Source of the DNA: Actinokineospora bangkokensis
GTDB taxonomy: Bacteria > Actinomycetota > Actinomycetes > Mycobacteriales > Pseudonocardiaceae
Direction: 5' to 3'
Assembly (NCBI RefSeq): GCF_001940455.1
Contig: NZ_MKQR01000007.1
Location: 23,378-87,377 of the forward strand
Length of the DNA: 64,000 nucleotides
The position numbers and the translations under genes are program-made. Positions 29,401 to 36,979 of the stretch are shown here, in pieces (the stretch's first letter is position 1; the number at the start of each line of letters is the position of its first letter). The notes below the pieces were generated by a model. That model was given only the letters and a program-made list of their open reading frames with translations. It made no database searches and was not told the DNA's origin.

Positions 29401-29478
29401 CCCCCGTGGCCGATCCAGTCCCGAAATGCTGAGGTCGTCCAGCGTGCCCAAGCCCTTCCCCCATCCGACGGTCCGCAC
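26467..29478 (-). CDS. LAL-type LuxR family transcriptional regulator
   Basis: 1003 residues, the size of large ATP-binding LuxR regulators. An AAA/STAND ATPase lies at the N-terminus (Walker A GDAGIGKT at 73-80, Walker B-like VVLDDVHAAD near 190), followed by a long helical TPR-like region, and a C-terminal LuxR helix-turn-helix (LTGREREVATLVGEGMTNRLIARKL, about 935-1000). LALs are pathway activators in actinomycete clusters. The frame begins at a GTG (29476-29478) with GAGG directly against it, so the true start may be a little further in; Arg/Thr-rich residues 21-38 look non-domain. It is divergent from the diiron oxygenase gene. Confidence 0.9.
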   Translation of the reverse strand: MRTVGWGKGLGTLDDLSISGLDRPRGTRFTNRTNRKRWTGQLVGREYELGLITRSLDNLTNGAADSQLVELTGDAGIGKTAVLGELVAQARSRHAVVLAGRPLRGTGYGVWADAFDDQHRLVGDVVASWSVLERSELARLFPGLAAHEQVLRPEPGVEVPLPRPAPVGHRLVRELLERLAVPALVVVLDDVHAADPASIDLLGSLLRRPPSAPVMIAVGYRDRQADARLREAIAGRSRQVTVSSARLAPLTEQDTARLLAGRGTASWTQQLHAESEGNPAYLKVLAAERAAFPGGPAGGQLDDLRPGDAPVFFDELECLSPGARAVVEAAAVLGDVFDTALVARMLQRREDGVLASIGELIRHDLVRPVVSGQYFALRHPVVARLIRDTTELSQRVRLHTTADAALQARDAAPAARAPHVEQWARYGDLDAVEVLEAAAASVMGTDPTRAAVWLRTALRVLPQTADLAGRRAEMLVRLAKARGTSGYLRECRDTMHEALRHLPAEPRVPHARAVAFTALVQRLLGAHAETDALVRAEIEALDAPETPACAQLQFELACNALSRGDTAGCQELATQALGVAVQHALNPLRASCLGLLAMARATAGDIAQAREALRGATTLLDAMLDGEFAHSLTAVVWIGWSEVILEQRDDAFRHFDKAVEVATRGESWLVLPHLLVGYVFVLRNRGRLREARTAAEHAVHLAEKSRSPEQLTSAHSMLAWIDVALGETDQALESAMVATDNTRESASGWCEVLAVRMLAEVHLMTRNHEECLAMVAAAGGPDLPAADACTRVAWYEILTRAELLAGRHDAAAAWAERARATAADLDQPGRIALAQLATAQVDATRCPRAAVDDARAALLGLEESGMAVDALRARIVLGTALWHQGEHDEGMRELKTAETAFTQMGAQTLARAARTERRRLAAKTATVRGPRTDTTTGGTATLTGREREVATLVGEGMTNRLIARKLHIAEKTVEMHLSNVFAKLGVTSRSGVAAYMTRQGATT

Positions 29479-29808
29479 CTCGTGGTGCTCAGGCCTTAGT
29501 TAATTTCCACCCGGCTCGCGCCGGGTGCCGGACCTTACCCACCCGTTTCGCACCGGGTTCCCTCCGCGGTCACCCGAGCCATTATGCGGCCTGCGGGAGG
29601 GGGAATCACGAATTTCACCGCATCGGTCCCCCGCTACTGCGGGTAATGGGCTAATGCGCAGGTCGGGCGGTGCCCCCCTGGGTCGCCCCAGGGTTATCCC
29701 CACTGCCTCCCCGGGGGTCGCGCGGCCAACACTGGTCCGCGGCGGCGACCAGCACCCCCCGGCGGGGTGCGGCGGGGTCGCGTTGACGAGATCCCCCTGG
29801 AGGAACCC
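29479..29808. promoter_or_regulatory. Divergent control region between LAL and diiron oxygenase genes
   Basis: 330 non-coding bases. Near the LAL start are two similar dyads: ACCCGG-N6-CCGGGT at 29509-29526 and ACCCG-N9-CGGGT spanning about 29540-29558, which look like a duplicated operator. Near the oxygenase gene are CCCTGGGTCGC (29676-29686), CAGGGTTATCCCCA (29689-29702) and TCCCCGGGGGT (29708-29718); the same three words occur upstream of the main operon at 7578-7619. This suggests one regulator controls both transcription units. No convincing -10/-35 pair was found. Confidence 0.6.
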
Positions 29809-30891
29809 GTGAGCACCCGGATGTACGCGTTACCCATCGACCAGACGAACTGGCAGGTGCCCACGGGGGGGACCACCGTGTTCGACTGGGAGTACGACGA
29901 GGGCCGCGACCGCCTGCTCAACCTCTACGAGAAGGGCAAGCAGAAGCAGTGGGACGCCGCGGAGCGGCTGGACTGGTCGATCGAGGTCGACTGCAACGAC
30001 CCGATGGGCGTCCCCGAGCAGACCATCGCCATCTACGGCTCGCGGGTCTGGGACTCGCTGGGCCCCAAGGACCGCGGCATGGTGCGCCACCACCTCGCCG
30101 CGTGGCAGTTCTCCCAGTTCCTGCACGGTGAGCAGGGCGCGCTGATCTGCTCGTCGAAGATCGTGCACACCGTCCCCGGCCTGGACGCGAAGTTCTACGC
30201 GGCCACGCAGGTGATGGACGAGGCCAGGCACATGGAGGTCTACTCCCGGTACCTGCGGGAGAAGCTCCAGCTGGCCTACCCGATCAACCCGAGCCTGAAG
30301 TCGCTGCTCAACGACGTCATCTCCGACTCGCGCTGGGACATGACCTACCTGGGCATGCAGGTGCTCATCGAGGGCCTGGCGCTGGCCGCGTTCGGCCTGA
30401 TCCGCGACAACGCGACCGAGCCGCTGGCGCAGGCGCTCAACACCTACGTCATGCAGGACGAGGCCCGCCACGTCGCGTTCGGGCGGCTGACCCTGCGCGA
30501 GTACTACCCGCAGCTCACCCAGGCCGAGCGCGACGAGCGCGAGGAGTTCTGCATCGAGGCCTGCTACGCGATGCAGGAGCGCTTCGTCGGCGAGGAGGTC
30601 TGGCGCAACCTCGACATCGACGCCGACGAGTGCATCGCCTACATGCGGGCCTCCGAGCACTTCCGGGCGTTCCGCAGCCACCTGTTCTCCCGGATCGTGC
30701 CCACCCTCAACGACCTGGGCCTGTTCGGCGACAAGATGCGCCACGCGTTCGCCGAGATGGGGATCATCGGCTACGAGCACCACGACCTCGACGCGCTCAT
30801 CGCGCAGGACGAGCAGATCGCCGGTGACCTCGACCTGGCCCGCATCCAGCAGGTGGACCGCGTGATCGACTACGCGACCAACGACGACTGA
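29809..30891 (+). CDS. Ferritin-like diiron oxygenase
   Basis: A 360-residue all-helical protein with the six carboxylate/histidine ligands of a diiron centre in the classic order: Glu108 (LHGEQGA), Glu138 and His141 (MDEARH), Glu188 (LIEGLAL), Glu218 and His221 (QDEARH). This is the ferritin/ribonucleotide-reductase R2-like fold, as in AurF-type N-oxygenases and R2-like oxidases; which subgroup cannot be decided by eye. The GTG at 29809-29811 follows GGAGG; an upstream in-frame start at 29767 would add 14 residues without a ribosome site. It opens a three-gene unit with the exporter and SDR and shares promoter motifs with the NRPS operon, so a tailoring oxidation (C-H hydroxylation or N-oxidation) is likely. 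Confidence 0.82.
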   Translation: MSTRMYALPIDQTNWQVPTGGTTVFDWEYDEGRDRLLNLYEKGKQKQWDAAERLDWSIEVDCNDPMGVPEQTIAIYGSRVWDSLGPKDRGMVRHHLAAWQFSQFLHGEQGALICSSKIVHTVPGLDAKFYAATQVMDEARHMEVYSRYLREKLQLAYPINPSLKSLLNDVISDSRWDMTYLGMQVLIEGLALAAFGLIRDNATEPLAQALNTYVMQDEARHVAFGRLTLREYYPQLTQAERDEREEFCIEACYAMQERFVGEEVWRNLDIDADECIAYMRASEHFRAFRSHLFSRIVPTLNDLGLFGDKMRHAFAEMGIIGYEHHDLDALIAQDEQIAGDLDLARIQQVDRVIDYATNDD

Positions 30892-30934
30892 CCTTCCCGA
30901 ACCGACACAACCGCAGCGGTACCAGGAGAGATGG

Positions 30935-32425
30935 ATGACTGAGGAGACCAAGAGCGCGGGGCGCACCCGCGCGATCCTGCTGACCGCGTCGGGGGGCGCG
31001 TTCCTGTCGATGCTGGACTCGACCGTGGCGAACCTCGCGGTCCCCGACCTGCACAAGGCCTTCCCGACCGTGACGGTCAGCTCGCTGTCGTGGGTGATCA
31101 GCGCCTACGCGGTGATGTTCGCGGCGCTGCTCGCCCCGTCCGGGCGGCTGGCCGACGTGCTCGGCCGCCGGGCGCTGTTCGCCGGTGGCGTCGGGCTGTT
31201 CACCGTCGCGTCGCTGGCCTGCGCGCTGGCGCCCAACCTGCCGTCGCTGGTCGTGGCCAGGCTGGTCCAGGGCGCGGGCGCGGCGGCGATGATCCCGGCG
31301 TCGCTGACGATCCTGCTGATGGACGGCCCCGCCGACAAGCGGGCGCAGTCGATCGGCCTGTGGAGCGCGGCGTCGGCGCTGGCCGCGGCCGTCGGCCCCA
31401 CCGTCGGCGGCGTGCTGGTCGACCTGTTCGGCTGGCGCTCGGTGTTCTACATCAACCTGCCCTTCGGCGTGCTGCTGGTGCTGGCCACCCTGCGCCTGCT
31501 CCCGCCGGTGGCCAAGGGCACCCGCGGCGCGCTGCCCGACCCGCTGGGCACGCTGCTGCTGGCGCTGGGCGTCGGCGGGCTGACCATGGGCGTCACCGAG
31601 GGCGGCACCTGGGGCTGGGCGGACGCGAAGACCCTGGGCTGCTTCGCCGTCGGCGTGCTGGCGCTGCTCGCGGCCGTGCTGCGCTCGCGCCGCCACCCGG
31701 TCCCGGCGCTGGAGACCTCGCTGTGGTCGAACCCGACGTTCGTGGCCACCAACACCACCTCGCTGTTCTACGGCATGGCGCAGTACCCGTGGCTGCTCGT
31801 CGGCGTGCTCTACATCATCGACGTGTGGTCGTACTCGCCGCTGCAGGCGGGCCTGGCGATGACCCCGGGTGCGATCGTGGCCTCCATCGCCGCGCTGCGC
31901 ATGGGCAAGATCGCCCCGAAGATCGGTGGGCCGCGCGCGGTCACCCTGCTGGGCCTGGGCGCGTTCGTGGTGTGCGGTCTCTGGTTCAGCTTCGGGCTCA
32001 CCGACGGCCCGGCGTTCCTGGCGCTGTGGCTGCCGGGCGGCTTCCTGGTCGGTTTCGGCATGGGTTCGGCGACCCTGGGCACCTCGCAGGCCGCCGCCGT
32101 GTCCGCCCCGCCGACCCGGTTCGCCTCTTCCAGCGGCCTCAACACCACCGCCCGCCAGTTCGGCGGCGCGCTGGGCATCGCGATGTGCGCGGTGATCCTG
32201 CAGCTCAAGTCGGGCCCCGACGGCTCGCTGGACGTGCCCGCCTACGCGGCGGTCTACCAGGCCTGCACCGTGCTGGTGATCATCGCCTTCCTGGTGGCCC
32301 TGGTGTGGCTGCGCTTCCCGGCGCCCGCCGCCCCGGCGCAGCAGGCCGCCCCGGCCAAGCCCGCCGAGACCCCCGCGGCCACCGCGGGCGGGACCCCGGC
32401 CGCCGTCGCGACCCCCGCGGAGTGA
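30935..32425 (+). CDS. MFS drug exporter (EmrB/QacA type)
   Basis: A 496-residue major facilitator of the 14-TM DHA2 group. It has SMLDSTVANLAVPDL in TM1, the motif A loop GRLADVLGRR, and motif C GPTVGGVLVDLFGWR. The last 40 residues are an Ala/Pro-rich cytoplasmic tail with no known role. ATG at 30935 follows AGGAGAG. Lying between a tailoring oxygenase and an SDR in one unit, it is the best candidate for export of, and resistance to, the cluster product. Confidence 0.9.
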   Translation: MTEETKSAGRTRAILLTASGGAFLSMLDSTVANLAVPDLHKAFPTVTVSSLSWVISAYAVMFAALLAPSGRLADVLGRRALFAGGVGLFTVASLACALAPNLPSLVVARLVQGAGAAAMIPASLTILLMDGPADKRAQSIGLWSAASALAAAVGPTVGGVLVDLFGWRSVFYINLPFGVLLVLATLRLLPPVAKGTRGALPDPLGTLLLALGVGGLTMGVTEGGTWGWADAKTLGCFAVGVLALLAAVLRSRRHPVPALETSLWSNPTFVATNTTSLFYGMAQYPWLLVGVLYIIDVWSYSPLQAGLAMTPGAIVASIAALRMGKIAPKIGGPRAVTLLGLGAFVVCGLWFSFGLTDGPAFLALWLPGGFLVGFGMGSATLGTSQAAAVSAPPTRFASSSGLNTTARQFGGALGIAMCAVILQLKSGPDGSLDVPAYAAVYQACTVLVIIAFLVALVWLRFPAPAAPAQQAAPAKPAETPAATAGGTPAAVATPAE

Positions 32426-32427
32426 CG

Positions 32428-33156
32428 GTGACCGACCCCACCGGCAAGGTGGCCCTCGTGACCGGTGCCGCCAAGGGCATCGGTCACGAGGTCGCCCGCC
32501 AGCTCGCGGCCCTGGGCCACACCGTGCTGCTCTCCGCCCGCAACCGCGAGGCGGGGGAGGCCGCGGCCGCGGCCATCGAGGGCGACGTCCGCTTCCTGCA
32601 CCTCGACGTCACCGACCTGGGCAGCGTCCGCGCCGCGGGCGAGCACGTGGCCAGGGAGCACGCGGGCCTGGACATCCTCGTCAACAACGCGGGGGTGACC
32701 GGCATCCCGCGCGGCAGCGCCCGCGAGCTCGACGACCTCGACCCGGCCCAGGTCGCCGAGGTCACCGCCACCAACTTCACCGGTGTGGTGGCCGTGACGC
32801 AGGCGATGCTGCCCTCGCTGCGCAAGGCCGGTGGCCGCGTGGTGAACGTGACCAGCTCGCTGGCCACGTTCGAGCGGGTGGCCAAGGGGGCGCCGCAGCG
32901 GCCGGACCTGCTGGCCTACTGCGCGTCGAAGGCCGCGATGAACATGGCGACGGTGTTCTACGCCGCCGCCCTGGCGGGCTCGGGGGTGACCGTGCACGCG
33001 GTCTCGCCGGGCTTCGTCGCGACGGACATGAACAACTTCACCGGGCCCAAGTCGGTGCAGGAGGGGGCGGCCGTGCTCGTCCGCCACGCCACCGCCCCGG
33101 CGGAGAGCCTGCCCGACCGGGAGTTCCTGACCGAATCGGGCACCATCCCCTGGTGA
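32428..33156 (+). CDS. Short-chain dehydrogenase/reductase
   Basis: 242 residues with a complete classical SDR set: cofactor motif TGAAKGIG near residues 11-18, NNAGV near 85, catalytic Ser in VTSS and YCASK as the Tyr-Lys pair. The order resembles carbonyl-reductase-like SDRs. I prefer GTG at 32428, five bases after GGAG; GTG at 32422 would overlap the exporter stop (GTGA) as elsewhere in the cluster. A ketone or aldehyde reductase acting on the reductively released polyketide end fits the context. A strong bidirectional hairpin follows. Confidence 0.87.
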   Translation: MTDPTGKVALVTGAAKGIGHEVARQLAALGHTVLLSARNREAGEAAAAAIEGDVRFLHLDVTDLGSVRAAGEHVAREHAGLDILVNNAGVTGIPRGSARELDDLDPAQVAEVTATNFTGVVAVTQAMLPSLRKAGGRVVNVTSSLATFERVAKGAPQRPDLLAYCASKAAMNMATVFYAAALAGSGVTVHAVSPGFVATDMNNFTGPKSVQEGAAVLVRHATAPAESLPDREFLTESGTIPW

Positions 33157-33183
33157 CACGTCCCCCCACGGTGCCACCAGGCG

Positions 33184-33216
33184 CGAACGGCCCCCGGCGA
33201 TCCCGGGGGCCGTTCG
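33184..33216. terminator. Bidirectional hairpin terminator
   Basis: A perfect 14-bp stem CGAACGGCCCCCGG (33184-33197) with its complement at 33203-33216 and a 5-base loop. It lies between the convergent SDR and alpha/beta hydrolase genes and would end transcription from both sides. Confidence 0.85.
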
Positions 33217-33252
33217 TCGTCCCGCCCGTCGAGCGCAGGTCAGTCGTGCCGG

Positions 33253-34149
33253 TCAGTCGTGCTGGGCGAGGAAGTCGCCCACCACGGCGGCGAAGCGCTC
33301 GGGTTCCTCCACGTGGGACATGTGGCTGGAGCCCTCGAACAGCTCCCAGCGCGACCCGGGCACGGCCTCGTGCAGGGCGCGGGAGACCTCGGGGGTCACC
33401 TCGTCGTGCGCCCCGGAGACCAGCAGCGCGGGCACCCGCACCCCCGCCAGCCGGGTGGTCGCGTCCCAGTCCCGCAGCGACCCGGTGAGGGTGAACTCGC
33501 TGGGGCCCATCATCGCCGAGTAGACGGTGGACTCCTCGGCCAGCGCCGCCAGGGTCGCCAGCACCGCGTCCGGCACCGGCTTGGTGCGGCAGACGTGCGC
33601 CCGGTAGAACACCCGCACGGCCCGCTGGTACTCGGGGTCGTCGGTGGTGCCCGCCGCCTCGTGGTGCTCGATCGCGGCCCGGGTCTCCGGGGGCAGGGCG
33701 GCCACCAAGCGTGCCACCCCGGCGGCGAAGTCTGCTGCTTTCGCGAACGCGCTCACCGCCGTAACCGATTTCAGGCCGGGGTTCGAGCACGTAGCGTGAT
33801 CGAGGGCGAGCATCCCACCCCACGAATGGCCCAACAGGTGATAACCGTCGGAAAATCCGACATGGTCGACAAGTTCTGACAACTCCGACAGGAACAGCTC
33901 GGGTGTCCACCGCTCGTCCACGGCGCCCCGGCCCGAGCGGCCCGCGCCGAACTGGTCGTAGTAGAGGCAGAGCCGGTCGGGCAGGCTGAACGGGAGCAGG
34001 TAGTCGTGGGTCATCCCCGGTCCGCCGTGGCAGAGCACGAGCGGGGCACCGGTCGCGCTGCCCGGGTCGCCGACGACGCGGAACCACGTCTCCCGCCCGC
34101 GCCAGGTCATGCTCCCCCCGGCGGACCGGCAGGGCTGGGCGGTCGTCAT
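33253..34149 (-). CDS. Alpha/beta hydrolase, proline-iminopeptidase-like
   Basis: 298 residues. The oxyanion-loop motif HGGPGMTHDY and the nucleophile elbow GHSWGGML are those of the proline iminopeptidase (S33) family; the catalytic Asp is in GAHDEVTP and the His in SHMSHVEEP. These enzymes remove N-terminal residues or hydrolyse small amides. The ATG at 34147-34149 starts where the family usually does (MTTAQPC...); the longer frame from 34368 runs through the thioesterase gene. The cluster has no thioesterase domain and makes a free-amine peptide, so this enzyme could mature or inactivate the product. It may instead be an unrelated neighbour. Confidence 0.85.
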   Translation of the reverse strand: MTTAQPCRSAGGSMTWRGRETWFRVVGDPGSATGAPLVLCHGGPGMTHDYLLPFSLPDRLCLYYDQFGAGRSGRGAVDERWTPELFLSELSELVDHVGFSDGYHLLGHSWGGMLALDHATCSNPGLKSVTAVSAFAKAADFAAGVARLVAALPPETRAAIEHHEAAGTTDDPEYQRAVRVFYRAHVCRTKPVPDAVLATLAALAEESTVYSAMMGPSEFTLTGSLRDWDATTRLAGVRVPALLVSGAHDEVTPEVSRALHEAVPGSRWELFEGSSHMSHVEEPERFAAVVGDFLAQHD

Positions 34150-34215
34150 GGCCCACAGCGAACCCCCGCCCGCTGACCTGCCGCTGACGCCCCCCGAACG
34201 CCTGCCCGGGTGGTA

Positions 34216-34252
34216 GTCTGATCGGGCAAAACCGTTGCCCGGCAACGGTTCC
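34216..34252 (+). promoter_or_regulatory. Promoter with two overlapping palindromes
   Basis: A TAGTCT box (34216-34221) is followed by two dyads that share bases. One is CGGGCAA-AACCG-TTGCCCG (34225-34243), the other AACCGTTGCC-C-GGCAACGGTT (34232-34252). They cannot form at once. This may be a repressor operator at the transcription start or a switchable leader of the thioesterase gene. Confidence 0.55.
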
Positions 34253-34270
34253 CCCGAGGAAGGACCGCCC

Positions 34271-34726
34271 ATGGCCGCCCCGGCACAGCCCACCGTGGAG
34301 TTCGGGCACGTCGAGCCCCTGTTCACCCACTTCGACGACCTCGACCTCATGGGCATGGTCCACAACACCCGCTACCCCGTCCTGGTGGAGCGCGCCCTCA
34401 CCGGCTACTGGACCCGCCGCGGCTTCGACTTCACCGACGGCCGCTACAGCAAGCCCGACGTCGTCATCGTGGTCGCGGAGTTCGCCATCTCCTACCGCTC
34501 CCCGATCCGCGGCACCAACCCCATCGGCGTCCACCTCTGGGTCGAGAAGCTCGGCCAGTCCAGCGCCACCTACGGCTTCCGCGTCCTGTCCGCCGACGCC
34601 CAGACCGTCCACGCCGAGGGCAAGCGCGTCCACATCCGACTCGACCAGACCACCCACCGCCCGACCCCCTGGACCGACGAGGCCCGCGCCGTCCTGCGCG
34701 ACCTCGCCGCCCCCGGCGCGGAGTAG
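34271..34726 (+). CDS. Hot-dog acyl-CoA thioesterase (4HBT type)
   Basis: 151 residues. It carries the 4-hydroxybenzoyl-CoA thioesterase pattern FDDLDLMGMVHNTRYPVLVERA near the N-terminus with the conserved Asp and the Tyr, and a compact hot-dog length. It would hydrolyse an acyl-CoA or acyl-carrier thioester. ATG at 34271 follows GAGGAAGGA. It stands alone between the cluster and a regulator gene. A proofreading role for the assembly line is possible, but a general cellular role is as likely. Confidence 0.85.
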   Translation: MAAPAQPTVEFGHVEPLFTHFDDLDLMGMVHNTRYPVLVERALTGYWTRRGFDFTDGRYSKPDVVIVVAEFAISYRSPIRGTNPIGVHLWVEKLGQSSATYGFRVLSADAQTVHAEGKRVHIRLDQTTHRPTPWTDEARAVLRDLAAPGAE

Positions 34727-34734
34727 CGGCTGGC

Positions 34735-34762
34735 GCCGCCCCGGCCACGCGGCTGGGGCGGC
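34735..34762. terminator. Hairpin terminator after the thioesterase gene
   Basis: GCCGCCCCGGCC (34735-34746) pairs with GGCTGGGGCGGC (34751-34762) with a single G-U pair and a 4-base loop, 9 bases after the stop. Confidence 0.75.
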
Positions 34763-34950
34763 TTCGTCCTCCTGGGACAGTCCACAACGGCCCGCCCGGC
34801 AGCTCTCTGGTCCGGTTTGTCCCTTGGCTGAGCTGCTTGGTGATCCGGCTCCTGTCTGCCCGGCTGCTTGCTGGTCTGGCTGCCTGCTGGTCCGGGTGCC
34901 CGCGGATCGGTTCCCGCACGGTGCTCGGCAACGCCCGCCGCCGCGGTCGA

Positions 34951-36132
34951 TCAGCGCCCCAGCCCGACCCACCGCGCGAACTCGGCCGTGCTCGGGCTGG
35001 TCCGCCGCTGCGCGACGGCGATGCCCCGCACCGTCTCCCGCACCCCCGGGTGCAACCGGGTCTGCTGCGGCGCCACCCGCCGAGCCCGGTGCAGCGCGTC
35101 GAGAGCCCGACCCGGGTCCCCGGCGAGCAGGAACCCCCGGGCCGTGTCCTGCCAGTGGTGGCCTGCTCGCGGCGGCGCGATCGCCTCGGGCAGCCGCAGC
35201 TCGGCCCCCACCCGCGCGGCCTTGCCCGGGTCCCCGGCCTCCAGTTCCACCGCGCACGCGTGGATCTCCACGTTCGCCGCCCCGAACAACGTGTCGTAGG
35301 CGTCGCTCTCCCCGTTCACCCGCCGCGCGAGCGCCCGCGCCTGCGCGATGTGCGCCCACGCGGTGTCCGCCCGCCGCCCCCGCGCGGCGGCGATGGCCCC
35401 GCACAGGTGCCCGTAACCCCGCACCGCCAGCGCCGCCTCGTCGTCCCCGTGCACCAGGTCGATGCCCTGCTCGGCCAACCCCAGCCCCACGTCGATCGAG
35501 TCCAGGTACATCAGCACCCGGCACCGCTTCACCCGGGCCTGCGCCGCGTAGAGCGGGTCGTCGGCCCGCTCCGCGGCCCAGTCGAGCCGGTCCAGCGCGG
35601 GCACCGCCAGGGCCGTGAACCCGAACCGCCTGCACAGCCGCTCGGCCGTCACGAAGGCCGACGCCAGGCACGAGTGGAGCCGCCCCCGTTCCCCGTCCGA
35701 CGTCGTGTCCCGCAGCGCGCCGTGGAACTTCCGGATCAGCAGCGGGAGCCCCGCCAGCGCTTGCCGCCCCTTGTCGTTGCGGTACAGCAGGTTCACCCGT
35801 TCGAGGTCGTCCACCATCCGCGCCAGCGGGTCCGGCGCCACCGCTCGCACGTGCTCCCCCTCGGCCAGCACCGCCCGCAGGTCGGCGAGCCCCACCAGCG
35901 CCCCGTCCTGGTGGATCGTCCCCAGGAACGGCGTCCCCTCCAACTGCTCCGGCAGCACGTCCAGCGCCCGCGCCGCCTTCGCCACGAACTCGGGCGAAGC
36001 CGGGATCGCCCCCTGCTCCACCTTGCGCACCGTGGACACCGAGAACCCGATCAGGTCAGCGAAGCGCTGCTGCGTCCACCGCCGCACGGCCCGCCCGGCT
36101 TTGACGTTCTCGGCAACGCCGTCGCCCGTCAT
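34951..36132 (-). CDS. XRE-family regulator with TPR-like domain
   Basis: 393 residues: an N-terminal Cro/XRE helix-turn-helix (AGRAVRRWTQQRFADLIGFSVSTVRKVEQG, about 10-45) followed by a long alanine-rich helical repeat domain. This layout is abundant in Pseudonocardiaceae and streptomycetes, often as sensors of development or secondary metabolism. The ATG at 36130-36132 follows GAGGGAGG; a GTG-type extension to 36159 adds nine residues. Target and ligand are unknown. The stretch 34763-34950 in front of its stop has no gene and shows only low-complexity CTGGTCCGG-like repeats. Confidence 0.88.
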   Translation of the reverse strand: MTGDGVAENVKAGRAVRRWTQQRFADLIGFSVSTVRKVEQGAIPASPEFVAKAARALDVLPEQLEGTPFLGTIHQDGALVGLADLRAVLAEGEHVRAVAPDPLARMVDDLERVNLLYRNDKGRQALAGLPLLIRKFHGALRDTTSDGERGRLHSCLASAFVTAERLCRRFGFTALAVPALDRLDWAAERADDPLYAAQARVKRCRVLMYLDSIDVGLGLAEQGIDLVHGDDEAALAVRGYGHLCGAIAAARGRRADTAWAHIAQARALARRVNGESDAYDTLFGAANVEIHACAVELEAGDPGKAARVGAELRLPEAIAPPRAGHHWQDTARGFLLAGDPGRALDALHRARRVAPQQTRLHPGVRETVRGIAVAQRRTSPSTAEFARWVGLGR

Positions 36133-36191
36133 GGTCCGCCCTCCCTCGGCTCCGTCCACCGCCGAGGGTACCGGTCGCTTCCGGCAGCGGA

Positions 36192-36392
36192 TTGGCGCTT
36201 TCCTTGCAGCTCAAGGACAAGTTGGCACCGAGGTTCACTCGGTCGTGCGCCCTTTACGGAGTGCAGGGCGTGGTCTACGGCGGGCTGCCGCCGCGGCCGG
36301 TGGGGGAGCGGGCCGTGCCGTTCGGGTCGCCGGTGCTGCGGTGGACGGTGGCGGTGAAGCTGCTGCGGGAGTTGCGGGGCATCGGCGGGTGA
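36192..36392 (+). CDS. Possible small protein of unknown function
   Basis: An open frame of 66 codons divergent from the XRE gene. The first codon of the full frame is TTG at 36192; GTG codons inside (for example near 36261) would give about 40 residues ending LRWTVAVKLLRELRGIGG. No family is recognised and the ribosome site is weak. It stops 10 bases from the CGNR gene end. It may be a gene remnant or non-coding. Confidence 0.25.
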   Translation: MALSLQLKDKLAPRFTRSCALYGVQGVVYGGLPPRPVGERAVPFGSPVLRWTVAVKLLRELRGIGG

Positions 36393-36402
36393 CCGGGTGC
36401 GG

Positions 36403-36918
36403 CTACTCGGGGCGGGTGCGGGAGCGGAAGGCGGCGACGTGGACGCGGTTGGCGCAGCGGGGGGAGCAGAAGCGCTTGGCGCGGTTGGTGGACAGGTCGA
36501 GGAAGTGGTTGGTGCAGTCGTCGGCGGCGCAGGTGCCCCAGCGGGTCGTGCCGTGGTGGACGAAGGCCTGGGCGAGGCCCCAGCCCGCGGCGGCGGCGAC
36601 CTCGGTGGCGGGGGGTGCGTCGGGGGAGGCGACGTGGATGTGCCAGGTGCCGCTGTGGCCGGAGAGGCGGGGGCGGGGCGGGTTGGCCGCCAGCAGGCGG
36701 TTGACGGTGGCGAGCACCTCGGCCTCGTCGTCGGCGACCGCGGCGTCGAGGGCGTGGTTGAGCTCGGCCTGGACGGCGCGGAGGGTGACCAGGTCCGTCT
36801 CGTCGCAGCGCTCGGACCACCAGGGCTCGTCGTGCAGGGCGGCCCGGAGGGCGGGGATGTCGGTCAGGTCCGCGTTGGCGAGGCGGAGGGCGATGTCGAG
36901 GTAAGTGGCGTTGTCCAC
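36403..36918 (-). CDS. CGNR zinc-finger protein (ABATE domain)
   Basis: 171 residues. The C-terminal treble-clef motif is WGTCAADDCTNHFLDLSTNRAKRFCSPRCANR: four cysteines in C-x4-C and C-x3-C pairs, with the CGNR end here read as CANR. The N-terminal helical region fits the ABATE/stress-induced domain. These proteins are presumed DNA- or RNA-binding regulators. It is divergent from the MATE transporter gene across 61 bases, so it may control that gene. Confidence 0.85.
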   Translation of the reverse strand: MDNATYLDIALRLANADLTDIPALRAALHDEPWWSERCDETDLVTLRAVQAELNHALDAAVADDEAEVLATVNRLLAANPPRPRLSGHSGTWHIHVASPDAPPATEVAAAAGWGLAQAFVHHGTTRWGTCAADDCTNHFLDLSTNRAKRFCSPRCANRVHVAAFRSRTRPE

Positions 36919-36979
36919 TGGCGGTCCTTACCGTTACTGTCAGGGGCGCATCACTGGTGCGCACCTTACGGGAGGACGG

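Noticed and set aside
33253-34149. Alpha/beta hydrolase as the missing type II thioesterase of the cluster
   Set aside because: The HGGPG motif is that of proline iminopeptidases, not of type II thioesterases; release is already explained by the thioester reductase.
34763-34950. CTGGTCCGG-like repeats as a CRISPR or tandem repeat array
   Set aside because: The units are irregular in length and sequence with no constant spacer.
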